Shown here: positions 44,510 to 56,880 of the stretch, piece by piece
How positions within the stretch are numbered: position 1 is the first letter of the stretch
Layout of the letters: each line of letters begins with the position of its first letter
Assembly: GCA_905221605.1 (NCBI GenBank)
Contig: CAJNDS010002078.1
Span: forward strand, 1 to 64,000
Source: Symbiodinium natans
Taxonomy: Eukaryota > Sar > Dinophyceae > Suessiales > Symbiodiniaceae
Reading direction: 5' to 3'
DNA: 64,000 nt
Notes under the pieces: generated by a model
Seen by the model: the letters and a program-made list of their open reading frames with translations, nothing else
Databases searched by the model: none
Told to the model about the DNA's origin: nothing
Position numbers and translations under genes: made by a program

Positions 44510-47315
44510 CTTTGGTAAATGTTGTCCGACTCAAGCTTCTGACGGGATAACCATGTTAACAAAGTAGCACGGCGCATAGTGAGCACACGGATGCCTGAAT
44601 TGCTCCGGCGGCCCTCATCGACTTCACAAGCACTCGCACCTGGGACATGCAGCACTGCTTGTGACAGAGCTGCGCAGACTGCCGTGCCGATGGTCTCTTT
44701 TGCTGGCAACAAGCCCAAAAATCAAAACAGGCTCTGTGAAAGCTGAGTCCCGCTGCCGAGATCAAATTTTCAGAGCTGTCCCCATAGAAGAGAAAGGCAA
44801 ACGCCTGGTGCTGCAGCCAGCTTCAAACTGGCTTCGATAGCAACCCTCACCACAGCGAAACATCGGCATGCAAAGCCAAATACCTGGAACCCTGTCGGCA
44901 CATGGGGACCCAGCGGGGATTTCTACAAACTCACGATTCATGCCATCTATGCCATCATGTACCTCGGTGGACTTGTCGCAGTGGTCTCCGCCTCAGCGGT
45001 TGACGAGAGGTTTCGGCTACTCACTGCTGTCGTGGGCCTGCGGGAATTCACCCAACTGAAACGATGGGTTCTTGTCACGGGCGAAGAAGAAAACAGATCA
45101 GCGGAGCACAAGGAGGTGAGAGCATCTGTGGAGCGAAAGTGACGAATAAAAAAACACATGGACAAGAAGAGCCCATCAAGCAGCAATCTTAAGAGTAGAA
45201 GTACTGCTAGGCTGCTAGGACCCCCCTACTGTCAGACTATCAGGCTGAGAGCACCGAGAGCTGGGCCAACACCGAAGTCACAGGTGCATTTCCCCCAGCG
45301 GCAAGTACCTCGTCCACACCTGCCCAAGAAAGCTAAGACTCGAGCTGGAGAATGTTGCGCGCAATCAGATTACAAGAGAATATGCGCTGGATGTTCCGAG
45401 CAAGACAGCTTGAAAGCGCGTATTCTGTGCTTTGAGGCCGCAGCGACATGGACTCACAGAGGGTGTCATTCCTTAGAACAAGACATGAACAATCAAGCAC
45501 CGTTCTGCCCCAAGAACACGTCTGCGAATCGACTTCGAAGCCCTGCTGGTGCTTCTACTGTGCTTGCCAAAAGGCCTGCAAGTGCCATCCAGAGATCCAG
45601 CAGAGCGGAAGCAGATGGAGTTCCCAATCTGGAGCCAGGGGGCAACTCACAGTGCCATCTGAAGCCTGGACATATATGATCATATACATAGTCTGCCTAG
45701 TCTAGCCGGCTTGGGGCCCCGACGTACGAGGGTTCTCCGCTTTCCCCCTTAGCGTGGCTGATGGTCTTGCACTGCTCGTCCTGCAGTGCCGAGTTCGAGG
45801 ACAGTGGGCTAAGTTTGCAAGGTCACAGACTATGTGAAAGTGGCAGGGCAGGGCTGGCATTGTCCAACTGACAGCTGTTCATTTTCGTTTGTACTCATCC
45901 GTCTCCGCCTGCCTCCCGGCAGTAGCCAGGCCATTTCTTCATACACTGGCCTTTGACCTTCACACATCAGAAGTCTATTGAAGGCCCTGAATTCAACGGA
46001 CATGCTTCAGGCATCAAGAAGCACGGCAGGGGCGGTCTCTGTCCGCTCAGGGATCAAGGCAACGCTCGCAGCTTGGTGCCTCCCATCCCTTCGCATTGTG
46101 CGTGTCGATCTCGGTGCCAGCTTTGCCTCGGAGCTGCCAGGCCGACTCCCCCCTGCGATACCCTGCGATGCTCGGCCAAACCCCCAGAACCCAACCTCAT
46201 CCGAAAAATGAGCTCTTGGGAGCGCGCAGAACAAAGGGCAGTATGCCTCATCTGCGTCCTGCACCGAAGCTACCGGACACCTACAGCGTCCCGGTGCCAT
46301 TTTTGTTACTAGCATCCCCAAGACTGACACCCAAGAACAACACCTACCAATCCATAGTAGGATCCCTACTACATACCCTCAGCCTTGCACGAACAATGAA
46401 CAAGTTCGCTTCGGCTTCCAACCGAGAGGTGTCTAGAACAAGCAGGCCAGGATGTGGTCTCCGTCCCCCTTTCCCAAGCCAACCCCCAGCCCTCCCCGGA
46501 TGCCCTCCTAGGTTTTTTCCTGGGACCGTTCCTGCAGCGCGCGCGAGCGCTTCCAATTGAACGTCTCCTGCTCTGCTCTGCTCTTCTGTTTAAGGGCCAG
46601 GCCTCAGAGCAGCAATCCTCCTCGGACCAGCACACGCCGCCTTCGCCAGACACGACCCGCTTCGGAATGGCGGAGGCAGCATACGCCTGGGGACATGCGG
46701 ACACACTGTCTCAACTCTGCAACATGACCTACCTTTCAAACATGTTGCTTGGGTCTCAGCGCTCACCAAACCCCACCAACCCGACTCAGCATGCGCACGC
46801 TCATGGCCTCGACATGGATCACCTCATGCTGTACCTGACAGGATTTTACACAAACTTCGTGCCGCACTGAGAGACACTGCGGAAAAGCAAACTCTCGCCT
46901 TGGTTTGCAGGAGCTGGAAGTCTATCGCTGCCAGCTCATCCGCTTCCGCGAGCTCCACATCGGCCTGACCATGCTCGAGACCCTTCAAAAAAGATTCCCA
47001 AACCCAAGATCCCCACAACGTACCCCAGAACCACCAGTCCGCCTCCGATGTCGCCCGACATTCGCCGGAGGGGCAAATGGCCGCGCCTTGCAGAGGGCGA
47101 TACAAAGTGGCTCTGGACGCATGATCTCTGTTTGAGCCTTGGCAACCCAAAATCAATGCAACCTACGCAGGTCGCAAACAAAAACTGGCGCAGTCATCAC
47201 ACTAACCACACGCAGGCGCAAACTATTCTCGGTCCAAGCTCGGCCCGACGGAAAATGGGCATGGGCATGGACAGAAAATGGCAAACAAAGTGCGAGTGCC
47301 GAGGAGGCCCGGCGG
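44510..47315. other. intergenic; both strands carry weak exon candidates
   Basis: On the plus strand 44957-45142 encodes a protein-like stretch ending at a stop (FRLLTAVVGLREFTQLKRW), the best plus-strand candidate in this part. Frames at 46830-47130 are open on both strands, so neither is called. Confidence 0.3.
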
Positions 47316-48419
47316 TACGGGTCGAGGCAATCGAGGCAATCGAGGCGTTGAGCACTCAGGAACTTGCCATATCTGTGAGCAGGATCGTGCTCGTAGCCGC
47401 GTTGCTGCAAGAAATACGGGCTGTTTTCGGCCTGAAAGGAAACCTCAATCCCAGCATGGACAGGGAAGAGGTGACGGAGTCCGACTGCCGCTGGAGGCCC
47501 GGCTAAAGAACCTGCGCAGTATGTGCCTCTGCGAGGTCTTTGGGTACGGGTCGAGGCAATCGAGGCAATCGAGGCGTTGAGCACTCAGGAACTTGCCATC
47601 ATCTATGAGCAGGATCGTGCTCGTAGCCGCGTTGCTGCAAGAAATACGGGCTGTTTTCGGCCTGAAAGGAAACCTCAATCCCAGCATGGACAGGGAAGAG
47701 GTGACGGAGTCCGACTGCCGCTGGAGGCCCGGCTAAAGAACCTGCGCAGTATGTGCCTCTGCGAGGTCTTTGGGTACGGGTCGAGGCAATCGAGGCAATC
47801 GAGGCGTTGAGCACTCAGGAACTTGCCATCATCTATGAGCAGGATCGTGCTCGTAGCCGCGTTGCTGCAAGAAATACGGGCTGTTTTCGGCCTGAAAGGA
47901 AACCTCAATCCCAGCATGGACAGGGAAGAGGTGACGGAGTCCGACTGCCGCTGGAGGCCCGGCTAAAGAACCTGCGCAGTATGTGCCTCTGCGAGGTCTT
48001 TGGGTACGGGTCGAGGCAATCGAGGCAATCGAGGCGTTGAGCACTCAGGAACTTGCCATCATCTATGAGCAGGATCGTGCTCGTAGCCGCGTTGCTGCAA
48101 GAAATACGGGCTGTTTTCGGCCTGAAAGGAAACCTCAATCCCAGCATGGACAGGGAAGAGGTGACGGAGTCCGACTGCCGCTGGAGGCCCGGCTAAAGAA
48201 CCTGCGCAGTATGTGCCTCTGCGAGGTCTTTGGGTACGGGTCGAGGCAATCGAGGCAATCGAGGCGTTGAGCACTCAGGAACTTGCCATCATCTATGAGC
48301 AGGATCGTGCTCGTAGCCGCGTTGCTGCAAGAAATACGGGCTGTTTTCGGCCTGAAAGGAAACCTCAATCCCAGCATGGACAGGAAAGAGGTGACGGAGT
48401 CCGACTGCCGCTGGAGGCC
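47316..48419 (+). repeat. five-copy 230-bp tandem array
   Basis: Units start at TACGGG at 47316, 47545, 47775, 48005 and 48235. The first is 229 bp, the next three are 230 bp, and the fifth stops at about 48419 after roughly 185 bp. Units 2-4 look identical; the first and last show a few changes. Each unit holds three copies of CGAGGCAAT-type 9-mers. Because 230 is not a multiple of three, open frames shift from unit to unit, so a single long repeat protein is not encoded. Confidence 0.95.
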
Positions 48420-50380
48420 GAAGGCCGAAGAAAGAATGTGAGCCACCGTAAGATCTGTAGGCATGGGCCGCACGCGCAAAGGATGCTAGCGGCGACATGG
48501 CAGCCTGTTTAGAGGTTCTCAAGCAACAGAAGTGCTAGGGTCCCAGCTCGCCACACTGGCCTCGGAGTTACACAGAGGCTTGCTTTTCAAAGAACTGTCC
48601 GAGGAGACTGACCGAGGCCTACCCCGGTTCTCCCATGCTTCAAAACAGCAAAGAAGTGTCCTGCCATGCTCTTACACATGCTTTTTCCCGTGAGTGCCGG
48701 ACAGTCAAAAGTTGGAGAAGAAGTTGCATATGTAATTTGCCTGGGGTCAACGGACTTGGCAGAGTGCCGGAAATCACCCACTTGTCGGTGGCCTTGCATC
48801 GTGGGCAAGTGCACCTTAGCACTTCAAAGATCCAAAGGAGAACTTTGAGAAGAGGAGGAAGAAGAAGAAGCGGTCACAAGGACTATCAAAGACTGCACTG
48901 CAGAATCACCGTGGAGCTTCGCCGAGGCACTGAGGGATGAGATTTCCCCTCAGGACCCCCGCTGCAAAAGAAGAGCCGTCGCAGCAGCGAAGGACACATC
49001 ATGTGCGCACATTAACATCACTTTCAACTTCTCCAAGCCAGACTTTGTCTAAAGCGACCTGCAGCAAACCTACATCCCAGGGGGGCAAAGCTACACGTGG
49101 TTCAAACTGCAGCTCGAGACAGGGCAGCGCCGACCTCTTCACCGTGGGCGCTGGGCCTGCGGCGGAACAAACTTCGACTTACTTGGCCTGGCATCTCCGC
49201 GAACTTCGGATGTGCTCAGTGCACTCCCCCTTTCATGTTCGATCTGCGCGAGTTCACAACCGCACGGAGAATCCCGCCAACCATGGGCCATTGAGTTAAC
49301 GCTGTCAACATTCATGAAGGCGCCTGTGTGCATACGCATGGCGCTGGGCAACTTCTGCGGCTGCAGGAGCTGGGCCTGAACATCTCAAAGGCCGACGGAG
49401 ACCAAAGCATGAAAGACCAAGCGACCGAGCATGCGAAAGCATTCTCAGGAACCACTTCGGCACACCACTTCCATCCCACAAAGGCACCCAGGGGCCTCGA
49501 TGGACTTCACCACATCACTGGGTGTCGGCCTTGAGGCGGCCTTGAGTCACTCTTCACGGCTTGGGATATGAGCTAGCAGCTAGCTCACACCAACTCCGAG
49601 AAGCAGGAAGCCAGGACAAGATTTAGGCACGGTGCTTTAGGTGTTTTACGTGTTTTGTAGGGCACAGGCTGGACCCAGCATTCGGCAGTGCAGGTGGGGA
49701 TCCAGTCCTCGGAAGCTGGATCAAAAGATAACAGCTGCTTCTTTCAACCAAGGCTGTTCCAAGTACGATTTACCATCTACCTCAGGTGATCGGATGCGGA
49801 TTCAGGGGAAGTACAATGCCGAGGTTGGCGCCAAGCATGCTGGTGTCAATGATCATGGCCTGCAGACTTGCATGCATTCTTGGCATGCGCTGTGTTTCAG
49901 TCGCATGAAGCTGCTGCAGGGCCATGAGCAGCCCAGTCAAATTCATAGCCTTACCGGGTGGTGGCAGACACGATTTTCAACACAAAAAGACGTTTGTATG
50001 AGGTTGTATAGATGGTGTGTTGCAACTATCTTCATGATCGTTATAACTCATAATGTGTTTTTGAGTTTTAGTCGTGCGTGTGGAATCTGTATGAACTGTA
50101 AAAAGATGTCATCTGTCCCGAGCATCCCCATCTGTGCCCCCCAAAGAAACACACGACATAACACAACAGCCGCACCTCCACTGCTTTGAGGTCCTTCCCG
50201 GCACCCGCATGCTCCATCTCGCTGAGGCGCTGGCGCGCCTGCCGGTGTGCGGAGTGCAGAGTGTCGAATACACGAGCAGCTGGGTCCCACGAAGCTGTGG
50301 CGGAGCCACAGTTTGCGTGGTCACGTGAAGTCGGAAGAAAGCCACAGGCATCCACAGGCACTCAGCATGTCACCTTCACC
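48420..50380. other. intergenic; no gene assigned
   Basis: Open frames are short on both strands with no motif. A polypurine run (GAAGAGGAGGAAGAAGAAG) lies near 48850. Confidence 0.4.
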
Positions 50381-50383
50381 GAT

Positions 50384-50466
50384 TCAAGACCGTCACGCGC
50401 CTCTGTTCGTCCGATGGTCAAGTGCAGCGCAAGAACCCCCAAGGAGAACATGTCGAACGAATGAAC
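50384..50466 (-). CDS. possible protein-kinase exon
   Basis: After a pyrimidine-rich minus-strand acceptor (CACCTTCAG-G) the frame reads SFDMFSLGVLALHLTIGR. This resembles kinase subdomain IX (DxxSLGV followed by a Leu-rich helix and GR). A further coding-looking minus segment at about 50175-50265 (VFDTLHSAHRQARQRLSEM) could be a later exon. Catalytic-loop and ATP-site exons were not found, so this is a suggestion only. Confidence 0.33.
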
Positions 50467-51170
50467 CTGAAGGTGCCATAATGTACAAATAACGCGCAAT
50501 ATCGAGATGATGCCCGGGATGGGGTGCATGTGGGCAGTCTCCGAATTGCTACCAGCTTGTATGTGATGTATGTGTAATGATGTGTGATCATGCGGTGGAG
50601 GTCGAGGCTCCAGCTGGCTTCTCAAAGTTCAACGGCGGGCCAAAGCCTCAAAGAGGCTCCAAGGCTCCAAGCGGTCACGGTGATTCCGGGATTTTTGTCC
50701 CCGGACTGAGGACCGACATGGCTCTGTTGGCTTTGTGCTCTGCTCTGGAACCCCTCCAGCCCCCCGAGGTTGCGTCCATCAGCCGCATTCCGCACCTCCC
50801 ATGGAAGCCTGTCAGTGAGCACGTGAACCGGGGGCAGCTTACGCCGTGTTTGCGTCGTGTTACGTCGTGTTGCCAGCTGCTGAGCTTCCAAAACGCTTGC
50901 ACGCAGCCGTCTCGCAGAGCCTATCAGGAAGAGTCCTACTATGTTCCCATTCAGATGCCTCTGACCTCTGACATTGCCTGACCGTGATGAAGGGTCTAAT
51001 CCGATTAATCCGCTAAGCTGAACGTTTCATCGATCCCCCAAGGCGTTGCGGCTCCAAGACTTGTCCTTCTCCTTCAACCAATAGCAGGTTTGGACTGAGG
51101 ATTACTGAGGCTCATCTGGAATCCTACAACGGCATTTTATCTGGATGGCACGAGTTCAAGCCTCTAGCTT

Positions 51171-51410
51171 ATGTATACCGTTTTGGGGTTCAAACGGGCC
51201 CACATGGGTGGTCGAGGAATGCTAGCACAAGGCCTTAAGTACATGATGGGCGCACCAATCGTAGCGCCGTCGCTTCTCTTCGGTCTCACCACGCTTGCGG
51301 AAGGCCTTCGCACCATGGTTGGTTCCATTGTGTGGCAATGCCGCCCCTTGAGCTTTGCTTTCAAGGCGGCCTGGACGGCATCGTTCGTGTTTGACCTTGG
51401 ACGAAAATGA
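51171..51410 (+). CDS. possible plus-strand exon with hydrophobic segment
   Basis: A plus-strand frame ending at a stop reads MLAQGLKYMMGAPIVAPSLL then VWQCRPLSFAFKAAW. The composition suggests a membrane-associated helix pair. The minus strand over the same bases is also open (DAVQAALKAKLKGRHC), so strand is uncertain. No family is recognised. Confidence 0.25.
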   Translation: MYTVLGFKRAHMGGRGMLAQGLKYMMGAPIVAPSLLFGLTTLAEGLRTMVGSIVWQCRPLSFAFKAAWTASFVFDLGRK

Positions 51411-51764
51411 AAATTCGACGGGCCAGTCTGAAACCAATCGGTCTGCGATTCGAGATGGACGACTTGATGTGCAACGTGTCTGAGCATGCAGCTGCTGCCA
51501 ATCCTCATCCGTGATCATGACGCCAAGGTCCAGAACCTACGGCCAAACGAACACAAAAACAAACGGCGGCTGATAAGACGAAAGCGACACAGGCAACGGA
51601 AGCTGACACGACCACGTTTTCCTGCCGCCGTGCACAATGAATGACAGCGTCCTCAACAAGAACCACCGGTCACTGCAAGAAGCAGCTCCCTTCCTCGCTC
51701 CAACTGGTGCCGCAGGTGCTAATTCTGATTCTTAAAAAAAGAAGAATGATCGAGGCGTCGCGCC

Positions 51765-53177
51765 TCAAAAGAAGGGCCAGGGCTTGCCGGTAGCGACCGC
51801 TTGGGTCACGATGCCGCTAAAGGCGAACATGGCAAGGCGTCCATTCTCCAACTCCTTCAGGCGCATGTCCTTCTCCTTCGCAGGATCCTTGGGCAGGAAC
51901 TGCTTGCCGAGCCAGTAGTCCCCTGCGTCACGGTTGATGCCCTCTCCGAGCGGCCAGGACTGGAAGAACAGCCACAGCGAGAACAATTCGAAGACACCAA
52001 CCGCACCCAAGAAGGGCAGCATGTAGCCGGCTTCGACCATCTTGTCATGGGCCTCGACGCTGTTTGCCACGGCCTGGAACTTCTCACCGGGGAATCGGAA
52101 GCCCAAGTCTGTCGCAATCCATCCAACCGTCGCGAGCATGCAAATGCGTCCATGCTTCAGTTCAGCCTCGCGCACCCAGTAGACGGGCAGCGCGTCGGTC
52201 ACACCGAGCGGATCGAAGCCCTTCTCCTCACCGACCCAGCCTTTGAGGACCTGAGGATACCTCAAAAAGGGCACGGAGGGAGACATCTCCATCTCCTTGG
52301 GGTAGGTCTCCAGCTCAACGTAGTCGCCCTCAGCCAGCTTCTGGATGGCATGCATCGTGGTGCGACCAGTGCGACCGCTAGGAAGAGCGCAGAGGTTTGG
52401 CTGCCTGCAGAGGCCAATGTTTTGAACAATGAACTGCACAGGCTCACCCCAAAAGCCGTTCTTGTTCATGTAGCTCAGAGGAGCTTCGCCGAAGGTCCCA
52501 TCCTGCCACATGAGGCCCATGATGGCGACCATGGCCAGGCGGCCGTTGTTGCGCTCGGAGGTCAACCTGCGCTCCAGCTCCTCGTCGTCAATGCCGTCAA
52601 GGAGCTCCGTGCCGTTGCCAAAGTCGAAGCTGCCCAAACCACCCTCGCGAGGCTTCACAAGCACCTCGTGGGCACCGACCAAGGCAAAGAGCTGGATCCA
52701 GCCTTCTAAAGGGATGCTTTCAAATGCTCCAAGCCCGTGCTTGAAGTCCTCGCAGCCGGGAAAGCGGAAGATTTCTGGCATAATGTAGCCAACAACTGCG
52801 ATCATGGAGACTCTGCCGTGCTTGATCTCCACAGCCGTGTATCGCTCCATCTTCGCGTCGGTGTCGCCCAAGTTCAGGGGGTCAAACTTTTCCGTGAGCG
52901 GCATGCACACACCGACCACGTTGCGCTCCACACGGCGCGGCGCTGGGCGGGCGCGGAAGGCTGTGGCGCCAGCGACAACCGCAGCGGTTGCCAAGCCGGC
53001 GGTGGCCCAGGAGCCGGACGACGCTGATGCCGAGGCCGAAGGAGCCACCGACGAGGCCGAGGCAGAGGCCGAGGCCGGCGCGTTGCCCCTGAGGCTTTGG
53101 CCGGCTGGCACGAAAGCCATGGCAGGGGCCGCGCACGCAGCCAAGGCGGCCGCAGATGCCCAAGTGCTCGGAGCCAT
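51765..53177 (-). CDS. two-domain light-harvesting chlorophyll-binding polyprotein (acpPC/LHC family)
   Basis: A thylakoid antenna protein binding chlorophyll and carotenoid. The 470-residue intronless frame starts at ATG 53175-53177. The leader suits dinoflagellate plastids: a hydrophobic signal peptide (residues 5-20), an AFVP motif near 22-25, a Ser/Ala-rich transit region, then a second hydrophobic stretch (about 57-74). Two LHC units follow. Unit 1 has helix-1 motif EIKHGR (117-122) and helix-3 motif ERNNGRLAM (208-216). Unit 2 starts with SPSVPFLRYPQVLKGW near 299, then FDPLG, helix-1 ELKHGR (339-344), and helix-3 ELENGRLAM (442-450). Glu/Arg pairs for chlorophyll ligation are present in all four helices. 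A linker of about 55 residues (240-295) lies between the units and may be a processing site. LHC polyproteins are known in dinoflagellates and euglenids. The stop is TGA at 51765-51767. Confidence 0.93.
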   Translation of the reverse strand: MAPSTWASAAALAACAAPAMAFVPAGQSLRGNAPASASASASSVAPSASASASSGSWATAGLATAAVVAGATAFRARPAPRRVERNVVGVCMPLTEKFDPLNLGDTDAKMERYTAVEIKHGRVSMIAVVGYIMPEIFRFPGCEDFKHGLGAFESIPLEGWIQLFALVGAHEVLVKPREGGLGSFDFGNGTELLDGIDDEELERRLTSERNNGRLAMVAIMGLMWQDGTFGEAPLSYMNKNGFWGEPVQFIVQNIGLCRQPNLCALPSGRTGRTTMHAIQKLAEGDYVELETYPKEMEMSPSVPFLRYPQVLKGWVGEEKGFDPLGVTDALPVYWVREAELKHGRICMLATVGWIATDLGFRFPGEKFQAVANSVEAHDKMVEAGYMLPFLGAVGVFELFSLWLFFQSWPLGEGINRDAGDYWLGKQFLPKDPAKEKDMRLKELENGRLAMFAFSGIVTQAVATGKPWPFF

Positions 53178-53229
53178 GGTCACGACTAGAGGCTAGATCA
53201 CAACCTTTGCCTAGCCCTTTTAAGCCCTA

Positions 53230-53252
53230 ATCCTGAGCCAAGGGGCAGCCAA
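53230..53252 (-). promoter_or_regulatory. possible spliced-leader relict upstream of the LHC gene
   Basis: About 57 bp upstream of the LHC ATG the minus strand reads CCCCTTGGCTCAGG. This shares TTGGCTCA and a trailing G with the 3' half of the dinoflagellate spliced leader (which ends TTTTGGCTCAAG). Such relicts mark genes re-inserted from spliced mRNA, which would fit the lack of introns. The match is partial. Confidence 0.35.
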
Positions 53253-53259
53253 GGTAGCT

Positions 53260-55265
53260 TCGCGCAGCCACAAGGCAGGACATGCACACAAAGCGACACA
53301 GTGTAACACAGCTGAGCAAAGTTCGTCGGGCAGCAAGGCATGGCAAGGCATCCAGTCTGCCTTCAGCTTGCAGGGGCTGGTGTCCGTGGCGCGCTCGGCC
53401 AGGTGCATGTTGCCTTAACGAAGAACGAGAACAAGACCCTTATTCAAAACGGGATGTTTGTTGTTTGCTTGATTGTGTTTGGCGGGTCGACTCCTACGCC
53501 GCTGATCATCTCCGTCTGAGCTCGGGTCAGCCCCGGAAGTCTCGGTGTATCAAGCCAAAGGTCGCGAGATACCTGGAAGGCTTGTGTGTCTCCTGACGAG
53601 CTCGTTGGCCTCCAACCACATCTTTGACATGCGCGACATGCATGACACGTACGATGTAGGATTCAGGAATCGTGGGGCAAACGCCGAAGCGGGTTCGAGG
53701 CATCTAGAGCTAACAAAAAAAACGCTTTTCCGCCTTCTCGAACGGAGTCCGGCGAATCAAGTCTTACAACGGCAACTCAACTTGCACTAGTGAACCTGCT
53801 TCGGCTCACGAATCGTCTGTTTCCAACTTTCATCTCTGACTCGAACGTTCAGGGGCACTCGAGCGCTCTCGCCGCCTGCAAAAGGACCTGCGTTGCTTCG
53901 CAGCCGGCTCACCAGCACTGTCCAAGCAAAGATATCATGAGCTCAGATACAGAAAATGCGGAGGCCAGGACCAAAAAAACTCCTATGAAAGTTCACTTCT
54001 ACTCTATGCCCATAGTCGTCTGAATGGCGAAAACCTGGAAAGGACGATTTCAGAGTGACTTTGCCCATGGAAAATAAGGGGGAAAACTACAGACTGCCAA
54101 ATGCAAACTGCCCCCCCATCCTGCCTGGCGTTTCTCTTGAACATTCATGGGTGGTGGATCCCCCTGACATGATAGGACTGGTCATTTTTACTTGTCACAT
54201 GTGGGACAGTACTAATTCTTACAGCATGCAATGTCTCAAGCGCTCGGTCTGTGAACACGCTCGCATGCAAAGCTGCCGTTGCAAACCGTTACAGCCCAGC
54301 GATCCTTTGCGGCATGATTGGATGGAATCCGCCTCAGCCAACTGTGAATTTCGCACTACTGGTTTTCCACCTCTCTCCTTCGCTTCTCGCGTTCACTTGG
54401 CAGGTCTAGGTGCTCACACGCCACTCTGTACACTACCAGTATTGGGCAGCCGTAACAAGAATTGGCAAATGCTGCAGGGCCCATGCCACTCCCGATCCAT
54501 CGCTACATGCAGCGGTTCTCCTTCCACCTTGGGCCAGGGTCAAGCTGGCAGAACTGTTTCCCCGCAAAGTCTCCATCACAGGTGATTGCAGACATGTCTG
54601 AACAACCACTTCATCCCAACGTGGTCGGACTTACCTTCAACGCTCCGCTCACCACTGCCGGCCCTCCACCCCCCCAGAAAAAGAAGTCACAAGAAGTGTA
54701 TGTGTCAGGCCAGTTCCATGACCACGTAGGGCGAAGCCACAGACACCGTCGGCCTTAGCTGTGGAAACTCTGGAGAGGATGGTAGCACATGATAGCTGAA
54801 TGCGCAGAAGCAACGGCTGGCAGGTCCAAACCCCGGCCTCAGCCTACATTGGCTTCCGGCTACATGCGCCGCGCACCTTCCCCACGAAACCAAACTACGT
54901 GCAAAGGACCGGGGGTTCCGGCCCCTCCTTCTCCCAATCCATTCCTGGGCAGGGCTGGCCAGAGCGTCGCATCAGGATATTGCCGGCATTGGTGGTGTTG
55001 GTGGCGGCGCTGTTACTTTCAGCGATTTGGTGGTTACTTGCAGGACATGAACTACATGAACCCTGGCCTGGCGTCTCGAACTTCTTTCGGCGGGCATCAA
55101 AGTCTCCTGGCAGAAGGAAGAAATTCGAAGTCACAGTTCTCAGTTGCAGATGCCCATCTGGGATGCAAGCCTGAGCTGATCTCGCAACATTGCATAGTAG
55201 CCAAGCTTGAGTATTTGCAGCACACGACCCCAACGCAATTGCTTGATGGGGAGACGGATCTTCTT
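53260..55265. other. intergenic; no gene assigned
   Basis: Frames on both strands are short. A plus-strand frame at 54055-54585 is open but has no protein-like regularity. Confidence 0.4.
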
Positions 55266-55267
55266 AA

Positions 55268-55813
55268 CTAAGGGAAAGCAAGGCCACCTGGGAAGACCTG
55301 CAGCAGGCCAGTGTAGTCCTCGCACAGAATAGTTATACATCGTCCCTGTGCCACGCGAATATGATGAGAGATGTTGACAACATGCAGAGAACCGTGTTGG
55401 TATTGCGCCTCCAAGTAGCGAGCAAACAACTTGGCAGCAGATTCACCTGTCGCCACTAGGCATGGAGCACGCAATACAAATCTAGCCCGTGTGCTGCAAT
55501 CAGAAAAGCTCGGTACCAAGCAGTATCTGCCATCCTTTGTGTTGTGCAACTTCTGCAAAGACCTCGGTGGTGCAGCAGTGAAGCATCCAGCAATCTGACG
55601 GGTCGCACAACATGCCACGGAAGATGAGGAGACAGAATGTTTGAGCAGTGAGGGGCGATGGCCAGGTCTCAGCAATTCACCATTGGCTTTCGCGGTGCAT
55701 AGAGAAGCAATGTTGCTTGCCCCAGTATGCCTCGGCAAAGCATCAGAAAAAATCATGTTATCTCCATGGGAACTGTGCACTTCGCATGGAGACGCGAATC
55801 TCGATCTTCCCAT
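55268..55813 (-). CDS. hypothetical protein, unrecognised
   Basis: A 181-codon frame from ATG 55811-55813. The second half is the more convincing, with regular composition (ARFVLRAPCLVATGESAAKL, LHVVNISHHIRVAQGRC, ILCEDYTGLLQVFPGG). The first half is Ser/Cys-rich and may be intron. It lies on the strand that carries all assigned genes. No domain is recognised. Confidence 0.35.
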   Translation of the reverse strand: MGRSRFASPCEVHSSHGDNMIFSDALPRHTGASNIASLCTAKANGELLRPGHRPSLLKHSVSSSSVACCATRQIAGCFTAAPPRSLQKLHNTKDGRYCLVPSFSDCSTRARFVLRAPCLVATGESAAKLFARYLEAQYQHGSLHVVNISHHIRVAQGRCITILCEDYTGLLQVFPGGLAFP

Positions 55814-55819
55814 TCAGCT

Positions 55820-56330
55820 CACCAGAGCGCCGTGCGCGCTGCGGATGTTTCAGCACCTGCAAAACGGTGTATATACTTTTCGGAGAACTGTGGGCTCAGC
55901 TTTGCAATTTGCTACAAGAATTTATGGACTGTTTCAAGCAGCGTGGCACGCCTAATGCAACCTAGTCCGCGGTGAGGCTCGAAGATGCTACTGTGTGCGC
56001 ATATCGGTGCCGTGCATCTGCATAGGGCATAAACTCAGCGATGACAAACCAATCGCCTTGACTGCCACGTGACCAAGCGACCCGCAGCAGTCATATGCCC
56101 GGTAGACGACACCTAAGCACTGCACGAACGAGCGCGGTTTGTTAATCCACCGTGTGCTGCATGCTCGCCCAATGGGTGACTGTCTCGGGCAGGCAAAGGG
56201 CCACAAGGCTAGGTAAGCCTCGCACCCAAGCCGCCTTCCCCCAGTCTCGCCTGTCAGCAACAAACAATGAGTTTCTTGGTCACGTCAGATTGGCGACTAG
56301 CAACTTGTGAAGGCAATGAAGCTGCAAAAA
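55820..56330. other. intergenic; no gene seen
   Basis: No frame here has convincing composition or a motif. Confidence 0.45.
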
Positions 56331-56339
56331 ACATACATG

Positions 56340-56780
56340 CACACATGCCAACAGCCATACAGACATACATACATTCATATAGACAGAACCTACACATGTA
56401 CACACAAACACCCATACACACACACACACACACACACCCACACGCACACGCACACGCACACGCACACACGCACACGCACACGCACACACGCACACATGCA
56501 CACACACGCACATACACACAGCACATCCATGCATAAACACATGCTTGTAACACATGCACACATGCACACATACAGACAGACATACATACATACATACCTT
56601 ATGTATGTAAATACATCTGTATATACATTCATATAAACATTCTGAAAATATATATATATATATGTATGTATATGTACAATTCTATACATGCAACTACAAA
56701 CACATGCAAACACGCAAACACATACGCGCGCGCGCGCACTCATAAACACTTGTGTGTACATATATACGCATTTCTGTCTA
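56340..56780. repeat. CA/CATA/TA/CG microsatellite complex
   Basis: CATACA units, then a long CACA/CGCA run (about 56404-56520), CATA again, a TA run near 56648-56663 and a CG run near 56726-56738. Confidence 0.93.
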
Positions 56781-56880
56781 GAGTTTCAAACATCATGCAA
56801 GTTTGAGCTGCTTCTGAATTGTTCGAAATCGTTCCTCTACTGCAAGATTTCCACCGGGCGGAGAATTATTTTAGTACTCT

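Noticed and set aside
47278-48512. A series of repeated 71-100 codon frames
   Set aside because: They are copies of the 230-bp tandem unit on both strands. The 230-bp period shifts frame, so they do not form one gene, and no motif supports coding.
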